NCBI RefSeq assembly: GCF_003590775.1
Contig: NZ_QYUM01000004.1
Location: forward strand, 868,001-932,000
DNA length: 64,000 nt
Reading direction: 5' to 3'
Origin: Sphingomonas cavernae
Lineage (GTDB): Bacteria > Pseudomonadota > Alphaproteobacteria > Sphingomonadales > Sphingomonadaceae
Position numbers and translations under genes: made by a program. Of this stretch, positions 35,405 to 46,697 are shown in pieces (the stretch's first letter is position 1; every line of letters starts with the position of its first letter). The notes beneath the pieces are model-generated. The model saw nothing but the letters and a program-made list of their open reading frames with translations. It ran no database searches and had not been told where the DNA came from.

Positions 35405-35980
35405 TCAGGCCGCCTGCTTTTCTTCTTCAATGGGGAACGGGAAACCGAACAGACGGAGCAGCTCGCGCGCTTCCTCGTCGGTCTTTGCGGTGGTCGTGAC
35501 GATCACGTCCATGCCCCGAACCTTTTCGATACGGTCATAATTGATCTCGGGGAACACGATCTGTTCCTTGAGACCGCACGCATAGTTGCCACGCCCGTCG
35601 AAGCTCTTCGGGTTCAGGCCGCGAAAGTCGCGGACGCGCGGCAGCGCGATGGTGATGAACCGGTCGAGGAATTCGAACATGCGAGCGCGGCGAAGGGTAA
35701 CCTTCACGCCGATCGGCATGCCTTCACGCAGCTTGAACTGCGCGATCGACTTCTTCGCCTTGGTGACGACGGGCTTCTGGCCGGCGATCAGCTCCATTTC
35801 CGAAGCTGCGATCTCGACCTTCTTCTTGTCCTGCGTCGCTTCGCCCACGCCCATGTTGAGAACGATCTTCTCGAGGCGCGGAACTTCCATCACGTTCTTG
35901 TAACCGAATTTCTCGGTCATCGCCTTGACGATCTTCTCGTTATAGAGAGTCTCGAAGCGCGGCGTGTACTTGTCAGCCAT
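35405..35980 (-). CDS. rplE: 50S ribosomal protein L5
   Basis: 191 residues with [60 protein letters not shown] and [20 protein letters not shown]. It binds 5S rRNA and the P-site tRNA. Starts eight bases inside rplX. Confidence 0.98.
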   Translation of the reverse strand: MADKYTPRFETLYNEKIVKAMTEKFGYKNVMEVPRLEKIVLNMGVGEATQDKKKVEIAASEMELIAGQKPVVTKAKKSIAQFKLREGMPIGVKVTLRRARMFEFLDRFITIALPRVRDFRGLNPKSFDGRGNYACGLKEQIVFPEINYDRIEKVRGMDVIVTTTAKTDEEARELLRLFGFPFPIEEEKQAA

Positions 35981-36293
35981 TGATGACCTCCCCGGACTTC
36001 ACGGCCACGCGGACCTTCTTGCCGTCCTTGGTTTCAAAGCGCACGCGCGTCGCCTTGCCGCTCTTGGGGTCGGCAATCGCGACCTTGGAGGCGTGCAGCG
36101 GCGCTTCGATGCGCTCCAGGCCGCCCTGCGGGTTGGCCTGGGTGGGTTTGCGGTGGCGCGTCGCGACGTTGATGCCCGACACGATCACCTTGCCTTCCTT
36201 CGGAAGGGCTTTGGTGACTTCACCGGTGCGGCCCTTGTCCTTGCCGGACAGGACGACGACGGTGTCACCCTTTTTGATCTTGGCAGCAGCCAT
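35973..36293 (-). CDS. rplX: 50S ribosomal protein L24
   Basis: 106 residues with the KOW motif [39 protein letters not shown] and [16 protein letters not shown]. An assembly-initiating 23S rRNA binder. ATG 36293 is two bases after the rplN stop; the longer frame upstream is rplN sequence in another frame. Overlaps rplE by eight bases. Confidence 0.97.
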   Translation of the reverse strand: MAAAKIKKGDTVVVLSGKDKGRTGEVTKALPKEGKVIVSGINVATRHRKPTQANPQGGLERIEAPLHASKVAIADPKSGKATRVRFETKDGKKVRVAVKSGEVING

Positions 36294-36295
36294 GG

Positions 36296-36664
36296 TTAGA
36301 GCACCTCCGGCGCAAGGCTGATGATCTTCATGAAGTTCTTGGCGCGCAGCTCGCGAACGACGGGGCCAAAGATACGGGTGCCGATCGGCTCCTCGTTCTT
36401 GTTGACCAGCACCGCGGCATTGCCGTCGAACCGGATCACCGAACCATCGGGACGGTGAATGTCCTTGGCGGTGCGAACGATGACGGCGCGGTGCACGTCG
36501 CCCTTCTTCACCTTGCCGCGCGGCGCCGCTTCCTTCACGGAAACGACGATCACGTCGCCCACGCCCGCGGTGCGGCGCTTGGAGCCACCGAGCACCTTGA
36601 TGCACTGGACGCGCTTGGCGCCGCTGTTGTCAGCGACGTCAAGATTTGACTGCATCTGGATCAT
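36296..36664 (-). CDS. rplN: 50S ribosomal protein L14
   Basis: 122 residues, highly conserved: [60 protein letters not shown] and the C-terminal IISLAPEVL. It forms an intersubunit bridge. Two bases before rplX, 62 after rpsQ. Confidence 0.98.
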   Translation of the reverse strand: MIQMQSNLDVADNSGAKRVQCIKVLGGSKRRTAGVGDVIVVSVKEAAPRGKVKKGDVHRAVIVRTAKDIHRPDGSVIRFDGNAAVLVNKNEEPIGTRIFGPVVRELRAKNFMKIISLAPEVL

Positions 36665-36726
36665 AGATCCGCTTCCTTCTTACCTGGCTTTCCGGGATGC
36701 CCCGGGAGTTCCGTTGTAAAACTAGT

Positions 36727-36990
36727 TCAGCCCGCGGTTGCCGGCGTAGCGTGGGTGTCCACGCGCTCGACGACCTTCCACGTCTTCAGCTTGGAGATCG
36801 GTGCGGTCTCCTCGATGCGGACGGTCTCGCCTTCGCGATACTCGTTCGCCTCGTCATGGGCGTGGTACTTCTTCGACCGCTTGATGATCTTGCCATAGAG
36901 CGGGTGCTTCACCCGGCGCTCTACCTTCACCACCACGGTTTTGTCGGTCTTGTCGGAAACGATCGTTCCGGTCAGCACGCGCTTGGGCAT
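36727..36990 (-). CDS. rpsQ: 30S ribosomal protein S17
   Basis: 87 residues: [40 protein letters not shown] and KTWKVVERV, with a short Thr/Ala tail. Frame open to 37029 but ATG 36990 is the conserved start. Ten bases after rpmC. Confidence 0.97.
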   Translation of the reverse strand: MPKRVLTGTIVSDKTDKTVVVKVERRVKHPLYGKIIKRSKKYHAHDEANEYREGETVRIEETAPISKLKTWKVVERVDTHATPATAG

Positions 36991-37000
36991 GATATATTCC

Positions 37001-37210
37001 TTAAACCTTTGCCGCAGCGTCGCGCGCACGCGCGGTCTGGAGCGTCTTGATCTGGGCGATGGTGCGGCGCACCACGCGCATCCGCGACGGCTTCTCGAGC
37101 TGGTTGGTCGCAGCCTGGAAGCGCAGGTTGAACTGCTCGCGCTTCAGCTCGCCCAGTTGCTCGCTAAGCTGGTCGTCGGTTTTCACCTTGAGATCGTCTT
37201 TCTTGGCCAT
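37001..37210 (-). CDS. rpmC: 50S ribosomal protein L29
   Basis: 69 residues, two-helix protein near the exit tunnel: [46 protein letters not shown]. It lies 11 bases after rplP and 10 before rpsQ. Confidence 0.96.
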   Translation of the reverse strand: MAKKDDLKVKTDDQLSEQLGELKREQFNLRFQAATNQLEKPSRMRVVRRTIAQIKTLQTARARDAAAKV

Positions 37211-37221
37211 CTCGCTATTCC

Positions 37222-37644
37222 TCAGTGCATCGATTCGCCAAGGCGGGCGACCACCTTGGTCTTGATCGGCAGCTTCTCCATCGCACGCTCGAAAGCGACG
37301 CGGGCGAGCGGGCCGGGGACGCCGTCCAGCTCGAACAGGATGCGGCCGGGCTTTACGCGGGCGGCCCAATATTCGTTGGAGCCCTTACCCTTACCCTGAC
37401 GGACTTCGGCGGGCTTCTTCGAAACCGGCACGTCGGGGAACACGCGGATCCACAAACGGCCCTGACGGCGGATGTGGCGGGTGATCGCGCGGCGGGCCGC
37501 TTCGATCTGGCGCGCGGTGATCCGGTCGGGCTCGAGAGCCTTGAGGCCGAACGAACCGAAGTTCAGCTCGGTGCCGCCCTTGGCGTCGCCGTGGATGCGG
37601 CCCTTGAACGCCTTGCGGAACTTGGTCTTCTTGGGTTGCAGCAT
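37222..37644 (-). CDS. rplP: 50S ribosomal protein L16
   Basis: 140 residues, central 50S protein at the A-site: [60 protein letters not shown] and [18 protein letters not shown]. It is 61 bases after rpsC. Confidence 0.98.
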   Translation of the reverse strand: MLQPKKTKFRKAFKGRIHGDAKGGTELNFGSFGLKALEPDRITARQIEAARRAITRHIRRQGRLWIRVFPDVPVSKKPAEVRQGKGKGSNEYWAARVKPGRILFELDGVPGPLARVAFERAMEKLPIKTKVVARLGESMH

Positions 37645-37705
37645 TGTTTTCGCCTTCTGACACCGATTGTCGGTCGATCAGGCCGTGCTGGTAGGCTTTA
37701 AAGCC

Positions 37706-38401
37706 TTACCGCGCGGGCCGGACCCCCGAGGTTTGTGCTTCCATCATAAGCCGGTCCTGGGCCATCGGATCGTGGCCAAGGATTTCACCCTTGAAGATCC
37801 AGACCTTGACGCCGCACACACCGTAAGCGGTGTGGGCTTCGGCTTCCGCATAGTCGACGTTTGCACGCAGCGTATGCAGCGGCACACGGCCTTCGCGATA
37901 CCATTCGACGCGCGCGATCTCGGCGCCGCCGAGACGGCCGCCGCAGGTGATCCGGATGCCTTCGGCACCCAGACGCAGCGCCGACTGCACCGCGCGCTTC
38001 ATCGCACGGCGGAATGCCACGCGGCGCTCGAGCTGATCGGCAACCGACTGCGCGACAAGCTTGGAGTCGATCTCGGGCTTGCGGATCTCGACGATGTTGA
38101 GCGAAACATCGCTCGACGTCATCGACGCCAGCTTCTTGCGAAGCTTCTCGATGTCCGCACCCTTCTTGCCGATGATCACGCCGGGGCGTGCGGCAAAGAT
38201 CGATACGCGGCACAGCTTGGCCGGACGCTCGATCACCACCTTCGAGATCGCTGCCTGGGGCAGCTCCTTCATGATGAACTTGCGGATCTTCAGATCCTCA
38301 AGAAGCAGCCGGCCATAGTCGGCGCCTTCGGCGAACCAGCGGCTGTCCCAGGTGCGGTTGATCTGGAGACGGAGCCCGATCGGATTGCTCTTGTGACCCA
38401 T
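37706..38401 (-). CDS. rpsC: 30S ribosomal protein S3
   Basis: 231 residues with KH domain: [60 protein letters not shown] and [14 protein letters not shown]. It forms the mRNA entry tunnel with S4 and S5. One-base overlap with the rplV stop. Confidence 0.98.
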   Translation of the reverse strand: MGHKSNPIGLRLQINRTWDSRWFAEGADYGRLLLEDLKIRKFIMKELPQAAISKVVIERPAKLCRVSIFAARPGVIIGKKGADIEKLRKKLASMTSSDVSLNIVEIRKPEIDSKLVAQSVADQLERRVAFRRAMKRAVQSALRLGAEGIRITCGGRLGGAEIARVEWYREGRVPLHTLRANVDYAEAEAHTAYGVCGVKVWIFKGEILGHDPMAQDRLMMEAQTSGVRPAR

Positions 38402-38778
38402 TATGCTTCTTCCTGCTCACGAACCACGATGCGTACGCGGCTGAAGGGCTTCTCGATGCGCGTCGAACGGCCGCGCGCACGGGCGGCGAAACGCTTCATC
38501 GTGATGCTCTTGCCCACGCTCGCTTCGGCGACGACCAGTGCGTCGACGTCGAGGTTGTGGTTGTTCTCGGCATTGGCGATCGCGCTTGCGAGCACCTTGC
38601 GGACGTCGACGGCCATCGCCTTCTTCGAGAAGGCGAGGATGTTCAGCGCGTCGCCGACCTTCTTGTTGCGGATAAGCGCCGCAACGAGATTCAGCTTCTG
38701 CGCCGAGCCGCGGACATTGGTGTTGACCGCGAGCGCTTCCTTCTCGCCGACCTTGCGGGGGGCTGCCTGCTTGCTCAT
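38401..38778 (-). CDS. rplV: 50S ribosomal protein L22
   Basis: 125 residues with [56 protein letters not shown] and the C-terminal [18 protein letters not shown]. It lines the peptide exit tunnel. Overlaps rpsS and rpsC by one base each. Confidence 0.97.
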   Translation of the reverse strand: MSKQAAPRKVGEKEALAVNTNVRGSAQKLNLVAALIRNKKVGDALNILAFSKKAMAVDVRKVLASAIANAENNHNLDVDALVVAEASVGKSITMKRFAARARGRSTRIEKPFSRVRIVVREQEEA

Positions 38779-39053
38779 TAGCGCTTACCCTTCTTGTCGG
38801 CGGCGTGGCCGGGGAAGTAGCGCGTGGGCGCGAACTCACCGAGCTTCATGCCGACCATGTCTTCGTTCACCGAAACGGGAACGAACTTGCGGCCGTTGTA
38901 GACGTTGAAGGTCAGCCCGACGAACTGCGGCAGGATGGTGGAGCGACGCGACCAGGTCTTGATCGGCGCGCGGCCACCCGATTCCTGTGCGGTCTCGGCT
39001 TTCTTCAGGAGGTGCAGGTCGACGAACGGACCTTTCCAGACGGAACGGGCCAT
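38778..39053 (-). CDS. rpsS: 30S ribosomal protein S19
   Basis: 91 residues: [50 protein letters not shown] and [20 protein letters not shown]. Binds the head of the 30S with S13. Three bases after rplB. Confidence 0.98.
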   Translation of the reverse strand: MARSVWKGPFVDLHLLKKAETAQESGGRAPIKTWSRRSTILPQFVGLTFNVYNGRKFVPVSVNEDMVGMKLGEFAPTRYFPGHAADKKGKR

Positions 39054-39056
39054 GGT

Positions 39057-39893
39057 TTACCTCTTCTTCTTCGCGTGACGCGAACGGATGATCATCTTGT
39101 CCGTCGCCTTGTTGTGACGGGTGCGCGCACCCTTGGTCGGCTTGCCCCAGGGCGTGACCGGATGACGCCCCCCCGAGGTCCGGCCTTCACCACCGCCGTG
39201 CGGGTGGTCGACCGGGTTCTTCGCGACGCCGCGGGTCAGCGGGCGCTTGCCCAGCCAACGGTTGCGGCCCGCCTTGGCGAGGTTCTGGTTCGAGTTGTCG
39301 GGGTTCGAAACCGCGCCAACCGTACCCATGCACTCGCCGCGAATGTAGCGCTGTTCGCCCGAGTTCAGGCGAACGATCACGAGGCCACGATCACGACCGA
39401 CGACCTGCACATAGGTGCCTGCCGAACGGGCGATCTGACCACCCTTGCCCGGCTTCATCTCCACATTGTGGACGATGGTGCCGACGGGCATCTGGCCCAG
39501 CTCCATGGCGTTGCCCGGCTTCACGTCGGTCTTCTTGCCGGCGACGACGGTGTCGCCAACGCCCAGACGCTGCGGCGCCAGGATGTAGGCCAGCTCGCCG
39601 TCGGGATACTTGACCAGCGCGATGAACGCGGTGCGGTTGGGGTCGTACTCGATCCGCTCGACGGTCGCGGGCTGATCCCATTTGCGACGCTTGAAGTCGA
39701 TGATGCGGTACTTCTGCTTGTGGCCGCCGGCGATACCGCGCGACGTCACATGCCCCTTGTTGTTGCGGCCACCGGTCTTCTTCTTGCCTTCGGTCAGCGC
39801 CTTGACGGGCCGGCCCTTGAAGAGACCCGAACGGTCGACGAGGATCAGGCCGCGGCGGGCCGGGCTCGTCGGGTTATATTGCTTGAGTGCCAT
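39057..39893 (-). CDS. rplB: 50S ribosomal protein L2
   Basis: 278 residues, core protein at the peptidyl transferase centre: [60 protein letters not shown] and [20 protein letters not shown] with the conserved His. Ten bases after rplW. Confidence 0.99.
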   Translation of the reverse strand: MALKQYNPTSPARRGLILVDRSGLFKGRPVKALTEGKKKTGGRNNKGHVTSRGIAGGHKQKYRIIDFKRRKWDQPATVERIEYDPNRTAFIALVKYPDGELAYILAPQRLGVGDTVVAGKKTDVKPGNAMELGQMPVGTIVHNVEMKPGKGGQIARSAGTYVQVVGRDRGLVIVRLNSGEQRYIRGECMGTVGAVSNPDNSNQNLAKAGRNRWLGKRPLTRGVAKNPVDHPHGGGEGRTSGGRHPVTPWGKPTKGARTRHNKATDKMIIRSRHAKKKR

Positions 39894-39903
39894 CGTTTGC
39901 GCC

Positions 39904-40218
39904 TCAAATACCGGTGGTGACGTCGATGGACTGGCCGTCAGCCAGCGTCACGATCGCCTTCTTCACATCCGAGCGCGTGTAGGGCTTGCCCTTCCAGCGC
40001 TTCGTCTTGCCCTTCTGGACCAGCGTGTTCACGCCGGTGACCTTGACGTCGAAGAGCGCCTCGACTGCCGCCTTGATCTGCGGCTTCGTGGCGGTGCCCG
40101 CTACCTTGAACACAACGGCGTTGTGCTCGGAAAGGAGCGTCGACTTCTCGGTGATGTGCGGAGCGACGACGACGTCATAATGACGGTTGTCGATCGCGGC
40201 TGCCTGTTTCTTAGCCAT
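39904..40218 (-). CDS. rplW: 50S ribosomal protein L23
   Basis: 104 residues, docking site for trigger factor and SRP at the exit tunnel: [40 protein letters not shown] and [20 protein letters not shown]. Overlaps rplD by eight bases. Confidence 0.97.
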   Translation of the reverse strand: MAKKQAAAIDNRHYDVVVAPHITEKSTLLSEHNAVVFKVAGTATKPQIKAAVEALFDVKVTGVNTLVQKGKTKRWKGKPYTRSDVKKAIVTLADGQSIDVTTGI

Positions 40219-40837
40219 TGAACCGGGCCTCCAGCTTTTCGACAGCGGCGCGCGTCAGCACCAGCGTGTCAGCTTTAAGAATGTCATAGACGTTCGCGCC
40301 GATCGCCGGGAGCACGTTGATCGCGTGCAGGTTGGCCGATGCCAGCGCGAAGCTCTGCTCGACGGTGTCGCCGTCGATGACGAGCGCGGTCTTGCCGAAG
40401 CCCAGCTTCGCCAGATCGGCCGCAAGCGCCTTGGTCTTGCCGTCCTTCACCGTCAGGCTTTCCATGACGATGAGCTGGCCGGCCTTCGCCTTGGACGAAA
40501 GCGCCATCTTCAGGCCGAGCGTGCGAACCTTCTTGTTCAGCGAAGGGTTGAAGTCGCGAACGCGCGCGCCGTGAGCCTTACCACCGCCGATGAAAATCGG
40601 TGCGCGGCGATCGCCGTGACGAGCGGTACCGCCGCCCTTCTGGCGACCGAACTTCTTGCCGGTGCGTGCGACATCCGAACGCTCGCGGGTGGCGCGGGCG
40701 GTGCCGCGGCGCTTCTCGAGCTGCCAGGTGACGACGCGGTGCAGAATGTCTGCACGCGGCTCAAGGCCGAAGATCTCGTCGTTGAGATCGATATCGCCCT
40801 TGCCCTTGGCGTCGAGGGTCTGAACCTTGACCTTCAT
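40211..40837 (-). CDS. rplD: 50S ribosomal protein L4
   Basis: 208 residues with the tunnel loop [20 protein letters not shown] and [20 protein letters not shown], plus [20 protein letters not shown]. In E. coli L4 is the S10-operon autorepressor; the 158-base rpsJ-rplC gap upstream could host such control, but not the E. coli leader. Two bases after rplC. Confidence 0.97.
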   Translation of the reverse strand: MKVKVQTLDAKGKGDIDLNDEIFGLEPRADILHRVVTWQLEKRRGTARATRERSDVARTGKKFGRQKGGGTARHGDRRAPIFIGGGKAHGARVRDFNPSLNKKVRTLGLKMALSSKAKAGQLIVMESLTVKDGKTKALAADLAKLGFGKTALVIDGDTVEQSFALASANLHAINVLPAIGANVYDILKADTLVLTRAAVEKLEARFNG

Positions 40838-40839
40838 GA

Positions 40840-41601
40840 TCAGCCCTCCTGGCCTTCGACGGCTTCGACCGGAGCCTCGGCTTCAGCCGGGGTATCCGCG
40901 GGAGCGGCGTCATTGTTGGAATTGGCGGCCTGCTTCAGGCCGGCGGGATAGGGAGCGTCGGCATGGCGCGGCACCTTGACCGCGTCCTTGACGAACAGCC
41001 AGGCGCCCTTGGAACCGGGCACCGAACCCTTGACGAACAGAAGGCCGCGCTCGACGTCGGTCTGCACGATCTCGAGGTTCTGCTGGGTGCGCTGACGGTC
41101 GCCCATGTGGCCGGCCATCTTCTTGTTCTTGAACACGCGGCCCGGATCCTGACGGTTACCCGTCGAACCGTGCGCACGGTGGCTGATCGACACACCGTGG
41201 GTGGCGCGCATGCCTCCGAAGCCCCAGCGCTTCATCGCGCCCGCAAAACCCTTACCCTGGGTCTGGCCGGCGATGTCGACGAGCTGGCCGGGGACGAAAT
41301 GGTCCGCCGAGATATAGGCGCCGACTTCGAGCAGCGCGTCTTCGGCAACGCGGAATTCCATCACGCGCGCCTTGGGCTCGACCTGGCTCTTGGCGAAATG
41401 GCCACGAACCGGCTTGGAAATATTTTTCGCTTTTGCGGAGCCCGCGCCAAGCTGGACAGCCACATAGCCATCGCGGTCCGCTTCGCGGCGCGCAACAACC
41501 TGGCAATCTTCCAGCGACAGGACGGTGACAGGCACGTGCTTGCCGTCGTCCTTGAACAGGCGGGTCATCCCCATTTTCTTAGCGATCACGCCAGTGCGCA
41601 T
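40840..41601 (-). CDS. rplC: 50S ribosomal protein L3 with acidic C-terminal extension
   Basis: 253 residues against 209 in E. coli. Core: [60 protein letters not shown] and [20 protein letters not shown]. The last 35 residues are an acidic Ala/Glu tail ([20 protein letters not shown]) without ribosomal counterpart in E. coli. Separated from rpsJ by a 158-base structured gap. Confidence 0.97.
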   Translation of the reverse strand: MRTGVIAKKMGMTRLFKDDGKHVPVTVLSLEDCQVVARREADRDGYVAVQLGAGSAKAKNISKPVRGHFAKSQVEPKARVMEFRVAEDALLEVGAYISADHFVPGQLVDIAGQTQGKGFAGAMKRWGFGGMRATHGVSISHRAHGSTGNRQDPGRVFKNKKMAGHMGDRQRTQQNLEIVQTDVERGLLFVKGSVPGSKGAWLFVKDAVKVPRHADAPYPAGLKQAANSNNDAAPADTPAEAEAPVEAVEGQEG

Positions 41602-41759
41602 GATCCGTGCTCCTTATACAGAGGCCCGCGGAACCATTTCCGGGGGCGTGTCAGCCCAATAATGTGATGCGTGCCCCGCCTGGGCTGATCCCTTTTTACG
41701 GGGAGAGCGGGGGACGCAGACCGCAGCAAGGCTGCGCGGTATCCCTTATATGTGCTGGC
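41602..41759 (-). other. rpsJ-rplC intergenic region, structured
   Basis: 158 bases between rpsJ and rplC. On the minus strand TCAGCCCA and TGGGCTGA form an eight-base stem around a GC-rich loop. A run GTAAAAAGGG precedes it. It could carry translational or transcriptional control of the S10 operon. No known leader family recognised. Confidence 0.4.
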
Positions 41760-42071
41760 TCAGGCCAGCTTGATCTCTACGTTCACACCAGCGGCGAGGT
41801 CGAGCTTCATCAGCGCGTCGACGGTCTGCGGCGTGGGCTGCACGATGTCGAGCATGCGCTTGTAGGTGCGAACCTCGAACTGCTCCCGCGACTTCTTGTC
41901 GATGTGCGGGCCGCGGTTCACGGTGAACTTCTCAATGCGCGTCGGAAGAGGAATCGGACCGCGAATAAGAGCGCCGGTGCGGCGCGCCGTGTCGGCGATG
42001 TCGCCAGTTGCCTGATCAAGCACACGATGATCGAACGCCTTCAGGCGAATGCGGATATTCTGCGTTTCCAT
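41760..42071 (-). CDS. rpsJ: 30S ribosomal protein S10
   Basis: 103 residues: [40 protein letters not shown] and [20 protein letters not shown]. Also known as NusE. Start at 42071; an in-frame ATG two codons earlier (42077) is an alternative. It follows tuf by 118 bases containing the tuf hairpin terminator, so its transcription may depend on read-through or a local promoter. Confidence 0.97.
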   Translation of the reverse strand: METQNIRIRLKAFDHRVLDQATGDIADTARRTGALIRGPIPLPTRIEKFTVNRGPHIDKKSREQFEVRTYKRMLDIVQPTPQTVDALMKLDLAAGVNVEIKLA

Positions 42072-42098
42072 GTCCACTACCGATGCGAAAGAGCCAAA

Positions 42099-42116
42099 CC
42101 CCGCCCGAAAGCGGGG
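42099..42116 (-). promoter_or_regulatory. Hairpin just upstream of rpsJ
   Basis: ccccgc (42099-42104) / gcgggg (42111-42116), six-base loop. It is 28 bases upstream of the rpsJ start, and on the minus strand TTT follows. Could be a second part of the tuf terminator or a leader structure of rpsJ. Confidence 0.4.
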
Positions 42117-42141
42117 AAAATACTGTTACTGATAAAAGGCG

Positions 42142-42176
42142 AGCCGCCCGATTCCCGTAGAGAGAATCGGGCGGCT
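42142..42176 (-). terminator. Terminator-like hairpin after tuf
   Basis: Perfect 13-base stem agccgcccgattc (42142-42154) / gaatcgggcggct (42164-42176), nine-base loop. On the minus strand it is followed by CGCCTTTTATC, so the U-rich part is a few bases away. Probably partial termination between the str and S10 operons. Confidence 0.7.
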
Positions 42177-42189
42177 GCGGAGCCCTATA

Positions 42190-43380
42190 TTACTTTGTGA
42201 TGTTCGCCACAACCCCTGCGCCGACGGTACGACCGCCTTCACGGATTGCGAAGCGAAGACCCTGGTCCATCGCGATCGGCGCGATGAGCTTGACCGACAG
42301 CGTGATGTTGTCGCCGGGCATCACCATCTCGGTGCCCTCGGGGAGGACGACCTCGCCGGTGACGTCGGTGGTGCGGAAGTAGAACTGCGGACGATAGTTC
42401 GCAAAGAACGGCGTGTGACGGCCGCCTTCTTCCTTCGACAGCACGTACACTTCGGCCGAGAAGTCGGTGTGCGGCGTGATCGTGCCGGGCTTGGCCAGAA
42501 CCTGACCACGCTCGACTTCCTCACGGCCGACGCCGCGGATCAGCGCACCGACGTTATCGCCGGCCTGGCCCTGATCGAGCAGCTTGCGGAACATCTCGAC
42601 GCCCGTGACGGTCGTCTTCTTGGTGTCCTTGATGCCGACGATCTCGACTTCCTCGCCAACCTTGACGATGCCGGTCTCGATGCGGCCGGTGACGACGGTG
42701 CCGCGACCCGAGATCGAGAACACGTCCTCGATCGGCATCAGGAAGGGCTTGTCGAGCGGACGCTCGGGCTGCGGGATGTAGGCGTCAACCTGACGCATCA
42801 GCTCGAGAACCGCGTCGTGGCCGATCGTCTTGTTCGAATCCTCGAGGGCGGCGAGAGCCGAACCCTTGACGATCGGAATGTCGTCGCCCGGGAAGTCGTA
42901 CGACGACAGCAGCTCGCGGATTTCGAGCTCGACGAGCTCGAGGAGCTCTTCGTCATCGACCTGGTCGACCTTGTTCATGAACACGACAAGCGCAGGCACG
43001 CCGACCTGACGCGCAAGCAGGATGTGCTCGCGGGTCTGGGGCATCGGGCCGTCGGCAGCCGAAACGACGAGGATCGCGCCGTCCATCTGCGCCGCGCCGG
43101 TGATCATGTTCTTCACATAGTCGGCGTGGCCGGGGCAGTCGACGTGCGCATAGTGGCGCGCTTCGGTCTCGTACTCGACGTGCGCGGTCGAGATGGTGAT
43201 GCCGCGCTCACGCTCTTCAGGCGCCTTGTCGATGTTGGCATAGTCGACGAAGGTTGCGCCGCCGGTTTCAGCGAGGACCTTCGTGATCGCCGCGGTGAGC
43301 GACGTCTTGCCATGGTCGACGTGACCGATGGTGCCGATGTTGCAGTGCGGTTTGGTCCGCTCAAACTTAGCTTTCGCCAT
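42190..43380 (-). CDS. tuf: Elongation factor Tu
   Basis: 396 residues. GTPase motifs [10 protein letters not shown] (G1), [12 protein letters not shown] (G3), [10 protein letters not shown] (G4) and SALAALE (G5) are present, followed by the two beta-barrel domains ([40 protein letters not shown]). It delivers aminoacyl-tRNA to the ribosome. Last gene of the str unit, 50 bases after fusA. Only one tuf copy is in the window; many proteobacteria have two. Confidence 0.99.
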   Translation of the reverse strand: MAKAKFERTKPHCNIGTIGHVDHGKTSLTAAITKVLAETGGATFVDYANIDKAPEERERGITISTAHVEYETEARHYAHVDCPGHADYVKNMITGAAQMDGAILVVSAADGPMPQTREHILLARQVGVPALVVFMNKVDQVDDEELLELVELEIRELLSSYDFPGDDIPIVKGSALAALEDSNKTIGHDAVLELMRQVDAYIPQPERPLDKPFLMPIEDVFSISGRGTVVTGRIETGIVKVGEEVEIVGIKDTKKTTVTGVEMFRKLLDQGQAGDNVGALIRGVGREEVERGQVLAKPGTITPHTDFSAEVYVLSKEEGGRHTPFFANYRPQFYFRTTDVTGEVVLPEGTEMVMPGDNITLSVKLIAPIAMDQGLRFAIREGGRTVGAGVVANITK

Positions 43381-43430
43381 TTATCTAACCCTCGTCTTTC
43401 TGTCCCAAGCTCAATTGGCTCAATTAAAAA

Positions 43431-45527
43431 TCAGGCGAGCTTCGCCTTTACTTCCTCGGCGACGTTCGCCGGGACCTCGTCGTAATGCGAGAACTGCATG
43501 GTGTACTGCGCACGCCCCTGCGTGAACGAGCGGAGCTGGTTCACATAACCAAACATGTTGGCCAGGGGAACGAGTGCTTCAACCACCTGCGCGTTGCCGC
43601 GGCTGTCGGTGCCCTGAATCTGCCCGCGACGGGAGTTCATGTCACCGATAACATCGCCCAGATAATCCTCGGGCGTCACAACCTCAACCTTCATGATCGG
43701 CTCGAGCAGCTTGATGCCCGATTTCTGGGCCGCTTCGCGCATCGCGCCGCGGGCACAGATTTCGAACGCCAGCGCCGACGAGTCGACATCGTGGTATGCA
43801 CCGTCGGTCAGGTGCACCTCGAAATCGATGATCGGGAAGCCGATCAGCGAACCCGACTCAGCAGTCTCGCGCATGCCCTTTTCGACCGACGGGATATATT
43901 CCTTGGGAATATTGCCGCCCTTGATCTCGTCAAAGAACTGGAAGCCCGAACCACGCTCGCCGGGGACCACGGTCACCTTGACGCGGCCGAACTGGCCCGA
44001 GCCGCCCGACTGCTTCTTGTGCGTGTAGTCGATGTCGACCTTCTTGCCGAGATATTCGCGATACGCCACCTGCGGCGCGCCGACATTGGCCTCGACCTTG
44101 AACTCGCGCTTCATGCGATCGACGATGATCTCGAGGTGGAGTTCGCCCATCCCCTTGATGATCGTCTGGCCGCTCTCGGCGTCCGAAGACACGCGGAACG
44201 ACGGATCCTCGCGAGCGAGACGGTTGAGCGCGACGCCCATCTTCTCCTGGTCGGCCTTGGTCTTGGGCTCCACCGACAGCTCGATAACGGGCTCGGGGAA
44301 CTCCATCCGCTCCAGGATGATCGGGGCATTCGCCGCGCACAGCGTATCGCCGGTCGTGGTGTCCTTCAGGCCCGCCAGAGCGACGATGTCGCCGGCATAG
44401 GCTTCCTGGATGTCCTCGCGGCTGTTGGCATGCATCAGCAGCATGCGGCCGACCTTTTCCTTCTTGTCCTTCACCGAATTGGTGACGGTCGAAGCGGCCT
44501 CCAGCTTGCCCGAATAGATGCGCGCGAACGTCAGCGTGCCGACGAACGGGTCGTTCATGATCTTGAACGCCAGCGCCGAGAACGGCGCATTGTCGTCCGA
44601 CGGACGCTCGTCGGGGGTCTCGCCGTCGAGCTTGACGCCCTTGATCGCGGGAACGTCGAGCGGGCTCGGCAGATAGTCGACCACGGCGTCGAGCAGGGGC
44701 TGAACGCCCTTGTTCTTGAATGCCGAGCCGCACATCACGGGCACGAACGAGAAGTTCAGCGTGCCCTTGCGGATCAGCCTCTTGAGCGTCTTGCTGTCGG
44801 GCTCATTGCCTTCCAGATACGCTTCCATGACATCGTCGTCCTGCTCGACGGCCATTTCGATCAGCTCGGCACGCGCGGTCGCAGCGGCGTCCTTCAGGTC
44901 ATCGGGGATGTCCTGATATTCGAACTTCGCGCCCAGCGATTCCTCGAGCCAGATGATCGCGCGGTTCTCGACGAGATCGACGAGACCCTTGAAACCACCC
45001 TCGATGCCGATGGGGAGATAGAGGACCGCGGGACGCGCGCCGAGGCGGTCCTTGATCATGTCGACGCAGCGCTCGAAGCTCGCGCCGGTGCGGTCGAGCT
45101 TGTTGACGAAGCACATCCGCGGAACCTTGTACTTCTCCGCCTGGCGCCACACCGTCTCCGACTGCGGCTCAACGCCGGCAACGCCGTCGAAGCACGCAAC
45201 CGCACCGTCGAGCACGCGCAGCGAACGCTCGACTTCAATCGTGAAGTCGACGTGGCCGGGGGTGTCGATGATGTTGATCAGGTGCTCTTCGCCCTTGCCC
45301 TCTTCGGCGCGCCATTTGCACGTCGTTGCGGCGGACGTGATCGTGATCCCACGCTCCTGCTCCTGCTCCATCCAGTCCATCGTCGCGGTGCCTTCGTGCA
45401 CTTCGCCGATCTTGTAGGACTTGCCGGTGTAATAGAGGATGCGCTCGGTCGTCGTGGTCTTGCCGGCGTCGATGTGCGCCATGATGCCGATATTGCGATA
45501 ATTTTCGAGCGGATGGCTGCGGGCCAT
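43431..45527 (-). CDS. fusA: Elongation factor G
   Basis: 698 residues. GTPase motifs [30 protein letters not shown] and [10 protein letters not shown], then domains II-V ([38 protein letters not shown]-type C-terminus read here as [20 protein letters not shown]). It catalyses ribosomal translocation. ATG 45527 has GGAG nine bases upstream; the ATG at 45533 would place it only three bases away. It is 57 bases after rpsG. Confidence 0.99.
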   Translation of the reverse strand: MARSHPLENYRNIGIMAHIDAGKTTTTERILYYTGKSYKIGEVHEGTATMDWMEQEQERGITITSAATTCKWRAEEGKGEEHLINIIDTPGHVDFTIEVERSLRVLDGAVACFDGVAGVEPQSETVWRQAEKYKVPRMCFVNKLDRTGASFERCVDMIKDRLGARPAVLYLPIGIEGGFKGLVDLVENRAIIWLEESLGAKFEYQDIPDDLKDAAATARAELIEMAVEQDDDVMEAYLEGNEPDSKTLKRLIRKGTLNFSFVPVMCGSAFKNKGVQPLLDAVVDYLPSPLDVPAIKGVKLDGETPDERPSDDNAPFSALAFKIMNDPFVGTLTFARIYSGKLEAASTVTNSVKDKKEKVGRMLLMHANSREDIQEAYAGDIVALAGLKDTTTGDTLCAANAPIILERMEFPEPVIELSVEPKTKADQEKMGVALNRLAREDPSFRVSSDAESGQTIIKGMGELHLEIIVDRMKREFKVEANVGAPQVAYREYLGKKVDIDYTHKKQSGGSGQFGRVKVTVVPGERGSGFQFFDEIKGGNIPKEYIPSVEKGMRETAESGSLIGFPIIDFEVHLTDGAYHDVDSSALAFEICARGAMREAAQKSGIKLLEPIMKVEVVTPEDYLGDVIGDMNSRRGQIQGTDSRGNAQVVEALVPLANMFGYVNQLRSFTQGRAQYTMQFSHYDEVPANVAEEVKAKLA

Positions 45528-45584
45528 GATCATTTACTCCGATGCCGGGAACAGGGGCTCACCCCGTTCCCGACGATATGGGGA

Positions 45585-46055
45585 TTACCAGCGATAATGC
45601 GAGAAGGCGCGGTTGGCTTCGGCCATGCGATGCGTGTCTTCACGCTTCTTGACCGCGTTGCCGCGATTGTTCGCTGCATCGAGCAGCTCGCCCGAAAGAC
45701 GCGCCGACATGGTGTTTTCCGAACGCGCACGCGCGGCGGTGATCAGCCAGCGGATCGCAAGTGCCTGGGCACGCTCGACGCGCACCTCGACCGGCACCTG
45801 ATAGGTCGCACCACCGACGCGGCGGCTGCGGACTTCGATGCCCGGCTTCACATTGTTCAGCGCTTCGTGGAAAACGCCGATCGGATCCTTCTTGGCTTTC
45901 GCCTCGACGGTTTCGAGCGCACCATAGACGATGCCTTCGGCGACGGCCTTCTTGCCGTCCAGCATGACGCTGTTCATGAATTTCGAAAGAACCTGATCAC
46001 CGAAACGGGGGTCAGGCAGGATTTCCCGCTTCTCGGGACGACGACGACGAGCCAT
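45585..46055 (-). CDS. rpsG: 30S ribosomal protein S7
   Basis: 156 residues: [60 protein letters not shown] and [20 protein letters not shown]. It nucleates assembly of the 30S head and, in E. coli, represses the str operon. Fifteen bases after rpsL. Confidence 0.98.
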   Translation of the reverse strand: MARRRRPEKREILPDPRFGDQVLSKFMNSVMLDGKKAVAEGIVYGALETVEAKAKKDPIGVFHEALNNVKPGIEVRSRRVGGATYQVPVEVRVERAQALAIRWLITAARARSENTMSARLSGELLDAANNRGNAVKKREDTHRMAEANRAFSHYRW

Positions 46056-46070
46056 ATCAGCTAAACCTTC

Positions 46071-46442
46071 TTACTTGGGACGCTTCGCGCCGTACTTCGA
46101 ACGGCTCTGCTTGCGATCCTTGACGCCCTGCGTGTCGAGCACGCCGCGCAACACATGATAGCGAACACCGGGAAGGTCGCGTACGCGGCCGCCACGGATC
46201 AGCACCACCGAGTGCTCCTGGAGGTTGTGGCCTTCACCCGGAATATAGGTGATGACTTCGCGCTGGTTGGTCAGGCGAACCTTGGCCACCTTGCGAAGCG
46301 CCGAGTTCGGCTTTTTCGGGGTCGTCGTGTACACGCGGGTGCAAACGCCGCGCTTTTGCGGGTTCGCTTCCATTGCAGGGACCTTCGACTTGGCCTTCTG
46401 CGGGTCCCGACCCTTGCGGATCAGCTGATTGATCGTTGGCAT
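46071..46442 (-). CDS. rpsL: 30S ribosomal protein S12
   Basis: 123 residues: [40 protein letters not shown] (Lys43 kept) and [20 protein letters not shown]. At position 88, where E. coli has Lys (RVKDLPG), this protein has Arg (codon CGC). Lys88Arg is a known streptomycin-resistance change in other bacteria. First gene of the str operon, preceded by a 181-base leader and a clear promoter at 46629-46657. Confidence 0.98.
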   Translation of the reverse strand: MPTINQLIRKGRDPQKAKSKVPAMEANPQKRGVCTRVYTTTPKKPNSALRKVAKVRLTNQREVITYIPGEGHNLQEHSVVLIRGGRVRDLPGVRYHVLRGVLDTQGVKDRKQSRSKYGAKRPK

Positions 46443-46628
46443 GAAGCCTTCACCTTCTAAGTTACTTTGCCAAAGCCTATGACATTCAAAATGCAAAAAG
46501 GACCCCGGGCGCCAAACCGGCCCCCCAGGCCTTCACTCGCTTCAGCAATGTTCAAGCTCTATGTCTTGCCCTGCAACAGGACAGCGTCTGGACGGCGAAT
46601 CCACCACCAGCCCGCAAGGCAGGGGCGG

Positions 46629-46657
46629 CCTATAGCGATGGAGTCGGATGCGGTCAA
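46629..46657 (-). promoter_or_regulatory. Promoter of the str operon
   Basis: TTGACC (46652-46657), exactly 17 bases, TATAGG (46629-46634) on the minus strand. It is the best consensus match in the window, placed about 190 bases upstream of rpsL. The leader that would result contains GC-rich hairpins (GGCCTGGGGGGCC region) and may carry regulation. Confidence 0.75.
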
Positions 46658-46697
46658 CATGCGCGTTCAGCCGGATGTGCGCCGTGAACGCCGCGCC

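Noticed and set aside
43485-46064. 859-codon plus-strand open frame
   Set aside because: Antisense to fusA and rpsG; Arg/Leu/Asp-rich shadow.
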